This document shows, one piece after another, positions 26,280-33,807 of a stretch of 64,000 bases of DNA (within the stretch, counting starts at the first letter, position 1; each line of letters opens with the position of its first letter). The notes below the pieces were generated by a model that saw only the letters and a program-made list of their open reading frames with translations, ran no database searches and was not told where the DNA came from. The stretch spans positions 10,602-74,601 of the forward strand of contig CAZYPS010000002.1 of NCBI GenBank assembly GCA_964649445.1, in the 5' to 3' direction. Origin of the DNA: JAGXLP01 sp964649445. Lineage in GTDB: Bacteria > Bipolaricaulota > Bipolaricaulia > M55B111. The translations under genes were made by a program, and so were the position numbers.

Positions 26280-26346
26280 CTTTACTTCAAACCCCGGAGC
26301 GGAAATTTAATTTATCCTGACAACTAAACTGACTAGAGGTTATTTT

Positions 26347-26385
26347 ATGAAGTTCCTTTTAAAAAATTATGACAAAAGAAGATAA
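26347..26385 (+). CDS. Possible 12-residue leader peptide before pyrG
   Basis: The short frame reads MKFLLKNYDKRR and has the best ribosome site in the region, AGAGG 7 bases before its ATG. Its TAA ends one base before the ATG of pyrG at 26387. The pyrG starts themselves have no good Shine-Dalgarno site. This suggests translational coupling or a leader-peptide control of CTP synthase. It is a prediction from sequence layout only. Confidence 0.4.
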   Translation: MKFLLKNYDKRR

Positions 26386-26386
26386 T

Positions 26387-28009
26387 ATGACAGATGACTT
26401 TAACAGTTCCGAGAAGAAGTATATTTTTGTTACAGGAGGAGTACTTTCCGGACTCGGAAAAGGAATAGTAGCTGCCTCACTCGGGCTGCTCCTGAAATCG
26501 CGGGGATACAAGCCGACTCTCCAGAAGGTTGACCCGTACTTAAACATTGATGCTGGAACGATGAATCCTTACCAGCACGGTGAGGTGTTCGTAACCGACG
26601 ACGGAGCCGAAACGGACCTGGATCTGGGGCATTACGAAAGGTTTATCAACGAGGACTTATCAGGAGCAAACAACGTCACTACCGGAAAAGTCTATTCTTC
26701 CGTTATGGAAAAGGAACGAAAAGGAGAGTATCTGGGCAAGACGGTCCAGATAATTCCTCATATTACGGACGAGATAAAACGAGACATAAACGAACCGCTC
26801 CGTGGCTCGGAATCGGACCTTATCATAACGGAAATCGGCGGAACAGTTGGGGATATAGAAAGTTTGCCCTTCCTCGAAGCACTGAGACAGATGAAGGACG
26901 AAATCCCTCCGGAAAACGTGGCTTTTATACATTTAACGCTGGTGCCTTACCTGAAGACGTCCAAAGAGCTCAAGACGAAACCAACCCAGCACAGCGTAAA
27001 AGAATTACGGGGTATCGGAATAACCCCCGATATGATAGTTGCCAGATGTGATCGTCCCTTACCACAGTCGGTCCGGAAGAAAATAGGTCTATTCTGTGAC
27101 GTCCCAACAAAAAACGTCATAGAAGGTCGCAATTTGGACATTATCTACGAAGTCCCGCTGGCAATGGCCGACGAAGAGCTCGACGAAAGAGTTCTGGAAA
27201 AATTGAATTTACCCAAACGAGACCAGAATCTTTCAAACTGGACTTCCAGGGTAGAAAGGATAAAAAACCCCGATGAGAAGGTAACTATAGGCATGTTCGG
27301 AAAATATACCGAACTGGAAGACGCCTATATCAGCATTACCGAGGCCTTTCAACACGGCGCGGCAGAAACAGGTATTAAGCCAGAGTTTTCCTGGTTCTCT
27401 TCAGAGGATCTGGAGCAAGACGAACTCGGTGGTCACATGGAAGAAGTCGACGGAGTAGTCATACCTCCGGGATTTGGGGAACGCGGCGTTGAAGGTAAGA
27501 TCGCCACTGCTAAGATAGCCCGTGAGAACCAGGTACCCTTATTTGGTATATGTCTCGGTATGCAGGTAGCTACCATCGAGTTCGCCCGAAACGTAATAGG
27601 ATTGGAAGAGGCAAACAGTACCGAGTTCGAACCGGATGCCTCCGATCTCGTAATTGACTTGTTGCCGGAACAAATCGATATAGAAAATAAAGGTGGAACC
27701 ATGCGCCTCGGCAGCTATGAAACTACGATAAAAGACGGAACGAAGACTAGGGAAATATACGAAAAAAAGACAATAAAGGAAAGACACAGACACCGATACG
27801 AGTTCAACAACGATTACAGGGAGGCATTCGAAAAAGAGGGAATGGAGCTGGTTGCCACTTCATTGGAGGGCCAGCTTGTCGAAATAATAGAGCTCAGAGA
27901 TCACCCTTGGTTTATCGGAGTCCAGTTTCATCCCGAATTTAAGTCCCGGCTAGAGGACCCACATCCTCTTTTCACCAGCTTCCTCAGAGCCTGCGACCGG
28001 GAAGCTTAA
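26387..28009 (+). CDS. pyrG: CTP synthase
   Basis: PyrG turns UTP into CTP using ATP and glutamine-derived ammonia. The synthetase domain begins with KYIFVTGGVLSGLGKGI and holds the P-loop, DPYLNIDAGTMNPYQHGEVFV-type region (seen around residue 50), and ITEIGGTVGDIES. The glutaminase domain has the nucleophile in VPLFGICLGMQ and the later FHPEF with its catalytic His and Glu. The full length is about 540 residues, as expected. Two ATGs (26369 and 26387) are possible; I use the second, which follows the stop of a short leader frame by one base. Its stop overlaps the lgt stop on the other strand within TTAA, so the two genes are exactly tail to tail. Confidence 0.97.
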   Translation: MTDDFNSSEKKYIFVTGGVLSGLGKGIVAASLGLLLKSRGYKPTLQKVDPYLNIDAGTMNPYQHGEVFVTDDGAETDLDLGHYERFINEDLSGANNVTTGKVYSSVMEKERKGEYLGKTVQIIPHITDEIKRDINEPLRGSESDLIITEIGGTVGDIESLPFLEALRQMKDEIPPENVAFIHLTLVPYLKTSKELKTKPTQHSVKELRGIGITPDMIVARCDRPLPQSVRKKIGLFCDVPTKNVIEGRNLDIIYEVPLAMADEELDERVLEKLNLPKRDQNLSNWTSRVERIKNPDEKVTIGMFGKYTELEDAYISITEAFQHGAAETGIKPEFSWFSSEDLEQDELGGHMEEVDGVVIPPGFGERGVEGKIATAKIARENQVPLFGICLGMQVATIEFARNVIGLEEANSTEFEPDASDLVIDLLPEQIDIENKGGTMRLGSYETTIKDGTKTREIYEKKTIKERHRHRYEFNNDYREAFEKEGMELVATSLEGQLVEIIELRDHPWFIGVQFHPEFKSRLEDPHPLFTSFLRACDREA

Positions 28010-28812
28010 CTCCTCCCAGGATCCTCGGGAAGGTAAAGCTTTCTATCGAGAAGGTAGTAACCGGACCAACCAACTACCAGGATACTGGCAAGGTGAGCAG
28101 CTCTAATTGGCCCGATCCAGAGGCTTCCCGCTCGAAAGAAACTCACTAATGACCGGCCAATTGAATAGGAAATCAAATATATAATCCCAATGAACCCCGG
28201 TCTGTATCTTCCCTTTCTCAGCCTCCATAAAAAGACAAATATCAGGAGATTGAGGATCATCTCGTAAATCATCGTCGGATGGAGGCTCTGATTGGGAAAT
28301 TCACTTCCGGCCGCCGTGTTGGATTGGAAAACTAATCCCCAGGGAAGTTCCGTGGGATAACCATGAGCATCCCCATTTAATAGATTACCCGCTCTACCGA
28401 TAGCCTGACCCATAATCAGGGCAGGTGCCAGGGCGTCGAAGAACCTACGGAATTCTACCTTTTTCAACTTTACGAAGATAAGCAATCCGACGAGACCTCC
28501 AATCAGCCCTCCGTGGATGGCCAGGCCAGATAGACTAAACCTTGTACCGCTTCTCAGCCCGACAATAGCAAGGGGGGTTCTTCGGAAATAATCGAGATAG
28601 AACAGGACATAATACAGACGGGCTCCGACCAAACCCAGAGGAAACGAGAGAAGGACGAAATCTATCAGATCGTTAAAATCCAGATCAAGACCCTTTCTCC
28701 TGGTTTCTTGATTCAGAATCACCAAGCCCGATAACAGGGCTCCTGCATAGGCTATCCCATACCATCTAACCGTAAATGGGCCCAGAGTAAAAGCAATTGG
28801 CTTCAAGTTCAA
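28006..28812 (-). CDS. lgt: Prolipoprotein diacylglyceryl transferase
   Basis: Lgt adds diacylglycerol from phosphatidylglycerol to the lipobox Cys of prelipoproteins in the inner membrane. The 268-residue protein has about seven helices and the family signatures RWYGIAYAGALL near residue 16, HGGLIGG near residue 97, GRAGNLLNGDAHGYPT near residue 133 and HPTMIYE. It overlaps the upstream DUF445 gene by four bases (TTGA), with TTG as start codon. Lipoproteins must therefore exist in this organism even though the ABC binding proteins in this window lack lipoboxes. Confidence 0.96.
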   Translation of the reverse strand: MNLKPIAFTLGPFTVRWYGIAYAGALLSGLVILNQETRRKGLDLDFNDLIDFVLLSFPLGLVGARLYYVLFYLDYFRRTPLAIVGLRSGTRFSLSGLAIHGGLIGGLVGLLIFVKLKKVEFRRFFDALAPALIMGQAIGRAGNLLNGDAHGYPTELPWGLVFQSNTAAGSEFPNQSLHPTMIYEMILNLLIFVFLWRLRKGRYRPGFIGIIYLISYSIGRSLVSFFRAGSLWIGPIRAAHLASILVVGWSGYYLLDRKLYLPEDPGRS

Positions 28813-30413
28813 CCACCAAAGGTTATAATGAGAATCTGTAGAAGCCCTATAAGGAAACCTATCAAAGCTCCAAACCAGGTAATAGCCCTAAATTGATTTC
28901 CAGTCACGTCAAGTATCAACCGCTCAACCCGGAGAGTCGAGAACTCCTCCACTTCACTCTTAATGAGTTCTTTTACGTTCAGAGCGTTTAGAATATTTGA
29001 TCCTTCCCGGGCAACAATTACCGTTAGTTGGTCCATTAAAGGACCTGCAAAAGGAGTAAGTAATTCCGGATCAATCCATCGAGAGAGTCTCCCCATTTCT
29101 TTTCTCTGGAGGTCCCTAATTTTTTTTTCTATTATCGAGCCGAACCTATTCTGAACTCTTTCAGACTTTAATGAGTCAATTACGTAGCCGCTGATTGCTC
29201 TGACCAGCGCCTCCTTTTCCCCTTCTCCATCCAGCTCTGTTAGCTCACTCACTTTCCTGTGCTCCGAGTTTTTCAGGACAAGTACGAGACCTTCCAGGAC
29301 TAGTGATTGGAAGCGCTCGTTCTTTATCAGTGTAACGGAAAGATCCGTCAGAATATTACCCAGCTTTTCCTCCCATTTATCACTCCACCCCAATTCAGAA
29401 AGATCCTTCTCGAGAATCTTTGCCAGCGAGTCGGCTGCGGAGTCCGTTATCTCCTTCCTTACCTCTTCCCGCTCCAACAATTCCTTAAGTCTCGGAACCC
29501 CGTCCTCAATTATTTCTTCGACCCTTGCTCTCAACTTCTCTTTTGGTAGAACCAGAGTTTCAAGGAATCCAAGCTTTATTTGGTCCCAGACCGAGTCCTC
29601 TTCGAACTCACCGTGAATCTTTTCGTCAAGCAGGTTGATAACAAGATTCTCGATCCTGGCCCGCAACTCCGGACGGTTGAGTAGATCCGCACCTCTTCTG
29701 AGAAAAGACGGAAGGTTGGTTTCAACCTGACGGATGACCAATTCCGTAAGATCCCCACCCAGGTAATCTTTTAAGCAACCCCCCTCCTCCCTGAGTTCTG
29801 CGATCTTTGCCTCCCAGTACTTTCCAATGTTTTCCTCTAGATGTTCACTCTCCGCCAGTCCTGAAAGTAACTTTTCCAGCTTTAAAGTTAATTCTTCGTA
29901 AGACATCCGCTCTACCAATTCCCCAATTCTCTTTTCTGAAAGATCCTCAACTCCGGCTTCTACTAATTTACTTAGAATGTTCTCTAGTTCTTCTCCGGAT
30001 ATAAACCTTTCTATATTGTCCTGCAGTTTTTCAGCCAGATTATCCGAGAGAGTCTCCATGTCCGGCTCCGAGCCTTCCGGTATCATCTCCTTAATTGATC
30101 CAAGATCTCTAGTAAGAAAACTTTCTATCCAGCCCTCTAAAGCTTCCTTCAGATCCGACTTCACTTCGGGGGATCCAAGCCTTGACTTGAGGGCTGGAGG
30201 AGTTAACAGGTGCTCGCCTACCGCCTTCCCGATATTTTCAGCTATATCAGCTTTCCGCCTGGGAATAAGGCCCGGTGTAAACGGTATCCGGAGTCCAAAC
30301 AATTCTTTTTTCTCGAGCGGCCTAAATAACATCCTTATTGCTATCCAGTTTGTCGAATAGCCAATTACACTTGCTACCAGAGGAAGTCCGAGTAAATATA
30401 GATCAAAATCCAT
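28809..30413 (-). CDS. DUF445 family membrane-anchored protein
   Basis: DUF445 proteins (YheB-like) have a membrane segment at each end and a long helical middle. Here the first 45 residues contain a hydrophobic helix followed by the family signature GYSTNWIAIRMLFRPLEKKE, then GLRIPFTPGLIPRRKADIAENIG. Residues 90-490 are charged, helical and repeat a pattern of LxxxLxxxL. The last 30 residues (ITWFGALIGFLIGLLQIL) form the second membrane helix. Length is 534 residues. Function is unknown; a role in envelope structure has been proposed for relatives. It is followed by lgt with a four-base overlap, so both envelope genes are one unit. SD GGGAG lies before the ATG. Confidence 0.88.
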   Translation of the reverse strand: MDFDLYLLGLPLVASVIGYSTNWIAIRMLFRPLEKKELFGLRIPFTPGLIPRRKADIAENIGKAVGEHLLTPPALKSRLGSPEVKSDLKEALEGWIESFLTRDLGSIKEMIPEGSEPDMETLSDNLAEKLQDNIERFISGEELENILSKLVEAGVEDLSEKRIGELVERMSYEELTLKLEKLLSGLAESEHLEENIGKYWEAKIAELREEGGCLKDYLGGDLTELVIRQVETNLPSFLRRGADLLNRPELRARIENLVINLLDEKIHGEFEEDSVWDQIKLGFLETLVLPKEKLRARVEEIIEDGVPRLKELLEREEVRKEITDSAADSLAKILEKDLSELGWSDKWEEKLGNILTDLSVTLIKNERFQSLVLEGLVLVLKNSEHRKVSELTELDGEGEKEALVRAISGYVIDSLKSERVQNRFGSIIEKKIRDLQRKEMGRLSRWIDPELLTPFAGPLMDQLTVIVAREGSNILNALNVKELIKSEVEEFSTLRVERLILDVTGNQFRAITWFGALIGFLIGLLQILIITFGG

Positions 30414-30652
30414 AAATTACTCCCGAAAGTTGTTCCAATCAAAGAAATTACTTTCGCCAAGAGGCCGAGCCAAATAACTAAATATCCCTGGTGGAATTCC
30501 TATTTTACGATTCAATAATCTGATTTAATAAGTACGTCGACTAATCAATTTAATTTAAGCTTATTTGCCAAAATAGCTTTACCATAAAGTTAATCTGGTT
30601 ACTTTTTAAATATAGGCTCCAGTACCGGGAAAAGAAAGCTGGAGTAAGTTCT

Positions 30653-30763
30653 ATGTCCGCAATAATCCGATCAAAGAACCACTATAGGACTTTAACCAAA
30701 GCTTCTCGAATGGAAAAATTAACCGTTTCAAATAAACCACAGGACCTTTATAATAAGTTCTGA
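30653..30763 (+). CDS. Possible small protein of 36 residues
   Basis: The frame encodes a basic peptide starting MSAIIRSKNHYR and ending LYNKF. GGAG lies 8 bases before the ATG, but it is part of a 6-base hairpin stem (CTCCAG/CTGGAG). No homologue comes to mind. It may be a chance frame; support is limited to the ribosome site and hairpin. Confidence 0.2.
   Translation: MSAIIRSKNHYRTLTKASRMEKLTVSNKPQDLYNKF
30726..30754 (+). promoter_or_regulatory. Candidate promoter for the acetate gene group
   Basis: TTTCAA and a perfect TATAAT are spaced by 17 bases. This would give an untranslated leader of about 245 bases before the gene at 31004. The -35 match is only 3 of 6, so the call rests on the -10 element and spacing. 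Confidence 0.35.
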
Positions 30764-31003
30764 CAGTATATAAATTCTTCTTCTTTGCTTAAATTAAGCT
30801 ATTACAATCACGCCAGAGAGTTGCGAAACAAAAAAGAGTGGGTAAAATAAGGGGGTTATCGGTTTTAACTGTCTATCCAGTTCATTTGCAGACCATTATT
30901 TTCTCAAAAAGACCAGGAACACAAACAAAAAAGAGATACTATAAATAGATGGTTAATGGTTGAATAGAGGTCGTAATCATGATATCACGCTTGGAGGGGT
31001 AAG

Positions 31004-33682
31004 ATGCCAGCTGAAAAACTTGATAAAATTTTCAATCCGGACTCATTAGCCGTAATCGGGGCGAGCGAAAAGGAAGGCTCCGTTGGGGCTACTCTGATGC
31101 AGAACATCGTAAATGGCTTCGAAGGGGATATATATCCTGTCAACATTAACCGGGAAACTGTAATGGATATCGAGGCGTTTTCTAGCGTCAAAGATATCGA
31201 TAGCGAAGTTGACCTTGCCATAATAGCTACTCCGGCAAAGACAGTTCCCGATATAGTTGACGATTGTGGAAGATCAGGTATTGAAGCAGGGATAGTAATT
31301 TCAGCAGGATTTAGCGAAGCGGGCAACGAGGGAAAGAGACTGGAAGAAAAGCTAGAGTCCGCAAGGCAAAGATATGGAATGAGGTTACTAGGACCCAATT
31401 GCCTGGGAACCATCCGGCCCGGTCAGAACCTGAACCTTACATTCCTCCGGAAAGATCCAACCCCTGGCAAGGTCGCATTCCTATCTCAGAGTGGAGCCAT
31501 GGGCTCGGCAATACTCGATTGGTCCACCAAAGCAAAAGTCGGGTTCAGCGCTTTCGTATCTGTAGGAAACATGCTGGATATCGACTTCGGCGACCTGATA
31601 GATTACTTCGGCCAGGATCCAAAAACAAGTAGTATCATAATGTATATGGAGACGGTCAAACACGCTGAGAAGTTCATGAGTGCGGCGAGAGGTTTCGCTA
31701 GAACTAAACCAATTCTCGTAGTGAAAGCGGGTAAATATTCCAAAAGCGCCGAAGCCGTAGCTTCTCACACTGGATCACTTGCTGGAGAGGATCAAATATA
31801 CGATGCAGCGTTCAAGCGAGTTGGTGTGACCAGGGTCTCTGACGTCGACGATCTGTTCAGTAGCTCGGAAACGCTGAGCAAACAGAACCTTCCTGAAGGA
31901 CCAAAAATGGCCGTAGTAACAAACGCCGGAGGACCGGGGATAATGACCACGGACGCAATACTTGATTCCGGAGGTGAATTAGCTAATCTAAGCCCCGAGA
32001 CGGAAAAAGAGTTAACAGAGCTATTGCCCGAACATGCCAGCGTAAAAAATCCCGTTGATGTTCTGGGTGATGCGGGATCATCACGGTACAAAGGGGCAAT
32101 AAAAATATGTCAGGAGGACGAAAACGTAGACGGCGTAATTGTAATATACGCACCTCAAGGTGAAGCTTCTGCGAAGGACGCTGCGGAAGCAGTAGCATCA
32201 GTTTCAAAACAAACGGAGAAGCCGATAGTCACGTCTTTTATGGGGGCTGGTGAAGTTGCTCAAGGAAGGGAATTCCTGCGAAGGGAAAACGTGCCAACCA
32301 GACCTACACCGGAGCAGGCAATAAGCGCTTATATGTACATGCATCGGTATGCTCGAAACCTCGAACTTCTTTACGAGACTCCCGAGGAGCTTCCGGTAAA
32401 TAACCAGCCACCACACCACCACTTAAAAGCTATGGTAAGAAAGGTCTTGAGATCCGAGAGATCAACGCTCACTGAAGTCGAGTCGAAGAAATTTCTCGAC
32501 ACTTACGACATTCCCACTTCCACCACTAAAGTTGCGGAATCAGCCAACCAGGCAGCAAACAAAGCTTACGAAATCGGCTACCCCGTAGTTTTGAAAGTTT
32601 ATTCTCACGATATTACCCACAAAACTGATGTGGGTGGCGTCGAGCTAAACCTGCAAAGCAAGGAAGAAGTTAGGGAAGCCTACGAACGAATAGTGTCACG
32701 AGCCAAGAACCACCAACCTTCAGCCGAGATACAGGGAGTAACCGTTCAGAAAATGTACTCCAATGTTGACTATGAACTTATTCTCGGATCAAAGAAGGAT
32801 CCATTGTTTGGTGCGTCTATCCTGTTTGGCCGTGGTGGTACCGGAGTCGAGCTTTACAAGGACACCGCAGCTGGTTTTCCTCCCCTGAATCAGGTACTGG
32901 CTCATAGACTTATGGAAGACACAAAAGTATACCAGTTATTGAAAGGATACAGGGGAAAAGAAGGTGCTAATATCCGGGAACTCGAGAAGCAGCTGGTCAG
33001 GTTTTCCCAGTTAATAATTGACTTTCCTGAAATTAAAGAAATCGATATTAACCCTCTTGCCGTTATAGATGGGTCTTTCAAAGCCCTTGATGCAAGGATA
33101 ATTCTTGACAAGGACTATGCGGGCAAGAGAATAGAAAAAACTCACGAACATCTTGCCATAGAACCATATCCGAGACAGTACGTGGAAGACTGGAGGTTGG
33201 ACGACGGCAGGAACGTAACCCTAAGACCGATAAAACCGGAGGACGAACCGTTGGAGTTCGAGCTGTTCGACTCCTTCTCTGACAAGACGTGGCGCCAGCG
33301 GTTCTTTGGGCCAAGAACGGAGATCTCCCACAAGGAAATGACTCGATATACAAATATAGACTACAGGCGGGAGATGGCAATTATCGGCATTTTGGAGGAG
33401 AACGGAGAAAAGAGAATGATCGGAGTGGGGCGATTGATCATAGGGCCCAACCAGGACACCGGAGAGTACGCTGTTGTAGTGGGAGATCCGTGGCAGAGGT
33501 TGGGTCTCGGAGAGAAGCTCACGGATTCAATAATCGGCGTAGCCGAGGATAAAAATCTCGAAACTATCTACGCTACGATATTGAAAGACAACAAGCCAAT
33601 GCTACAGCTGGTCCGCAAGATGGGATTCGTGGAGAAAGAGAGGGATTCAGATACTGTTAAGATGGTGTTGGAACTCAGGTAG
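31004..33682 (+). CDS. ADP-forming acyl-CoA synthetase fused to a GNAT acetyltransferase (Pat/AcdAB-like)
   Basis: Four parts are visible in 892 residues: a CoA-binding domain (NPDSLAVIGASEKEGSVG near residue 10), a ligase domain with FLSQSGAMGSAI and SHTGSLAGEDQIYDAAF, an ATP-grasp domain (about residues 480-700, with HKTDVGGVELNL), and a GNAT domain from residue 738 to the end with the acetyl-CoA loop WQRLGLGEKL. The whole matches the size and layout of protein acetyltransferase Pat (YfiQ). His255 in SHTGSLAG is the phosphate-carrying residue of real ADP-forming synthetases; in enterobacterial Pat it is reported as lost. So it may make acetate and ATP, or acetylate proteins, or both. The next gene is acs, the classic Pat target. 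The ATG follows GGAGGGG. Confidence 0.9.
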   Translation: MPAEKLDKIFNPDSLAVIGASEKEGSVGATLMQNIVNGFEGDIYPVNINRETVMDIEAFSSVKDIDSEVDLAIIATPAKTVPDIVDDCGRSGIEAGIVISAGFSEAGNEGKRLEEKLESARQRYGMRLLGPNCLGTIRPGQNLNLTFLRKDPTPGKVAFLSQSGAMGSAILDWSTKAKVGFSAFVSVGNMLDIDFGDLIDYFGQDPKTSSIIMYMETVKHAEKFMSAARGFARTKPILVVKAGKYSKSAEAVASHTGSLAGEDQIYDAAFKRVGVTRVSDVDDLFSSSETLSKQNLPEGPKMAVVTNAGGPGIMTTDAILDSGGELANLSPETEKELTELLPEHASVKNPVDVLGDAGSSRYKGAIKICQEDENVDGVIVIYAPQGEASAKDAAEAVASVSKQTEKPIVTSFMGAGEVAQGREFLRRENVPTRPTPEQAISAYMYMHRYARNLELLYETPEELPVNNQPPHHHLKAMVRKVLRSERSTLTEVESKKFLDTYDIPTSTTKVAESANQAANKAYEIGYPVVLKVYSHDITHKTDVGGVELNLQSKEEVREAYERIVSRAKNHQPSAEIQGVTVQKMYSNVDYELILGSKKDPLFGASILFGRGGTGVELYKDTAAGFPPLNQVLAHRLMEDTKVYQLLKGYRGKEGANIRELEKQLVRFSQLIIDFPEIKEIDINPLAVIDGSFKALDARIILDKDYAGKRIEKTHEHLAIEPYPRQYVEDWRLDDGRNVTLRPIKPEDEPLEFELFDSFSDKTWRQRFFGPRTEISHKEMTRYTNIDYRREMAIIGILEENGEKRMIGVGRLIIGPNQDTGEYAVVVGDPWQRLGLGEKLTDSIIGVAEDKNLETIYATILKDNKPMLQLVRKMGFVEKERDSDTVKMVLELR

Positions 33683-33738
33683 ATGAAACCTTAACAAAGA
33701 CTGTGAACCATTTAAGCTCACAAAAATTCGGGTAAAAC

Positions 33739-33769
33739 GAGGTGTAATCAATTTAGTTTCACCTCTTTT
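33739..33769 (+). terminator. Hairpin with T-run between the Pat-like gene and acs
   Basis: GAGGTG (33739-33744) pairs with CACCTC (33760-33765), with a further AA/TT pairing inside, then TTTTA. It would end or weaken the upstream transcript before acs. Only 42 bases remain to the acs start, so acs may depend partly on read-through. Confidence 0.5.
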
Positions 33770-33807
33770 AAAACTATTTACCAACAAATCAACAGGAGGG
33801 TGTTAAA

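Larger units (their letters stand above)
30414..31003. other. Intergenic region of 590 bases before the acyl-CoA synthetase gene
   Basis: This is AT-rich sequence between a leftward and a rightward gene. It contains a hairpin that would cover a GGAG site (30617-30644), a 36-codon frame after it (30653-30763), a plausible rightward promoter (30726-30754) and a 13-base palindrome GCTTAAATTAAGC (30787-30799). No tRNA or known riboswitch was recognised. It is the largest non-coding stretch of the window and probably carries the control region of the acetate genes. Confidence 0.6.

Noticed and set aside
29977..30360. 127-codon open frame on the plus strand opposite the DUF445 gene
   Set aside because: It has Ser-rich composition that mirrors the Glu- and Leu-rich gene on the other strand, and no start signal.
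30787..30799. Palindrome GCTTAAATTAAGC as an operator
   Set aside because: It is a perfect but very AT-rich 13-base palindrome in AT-rich DNA; chance occurrence is likely and no second copy was seen.
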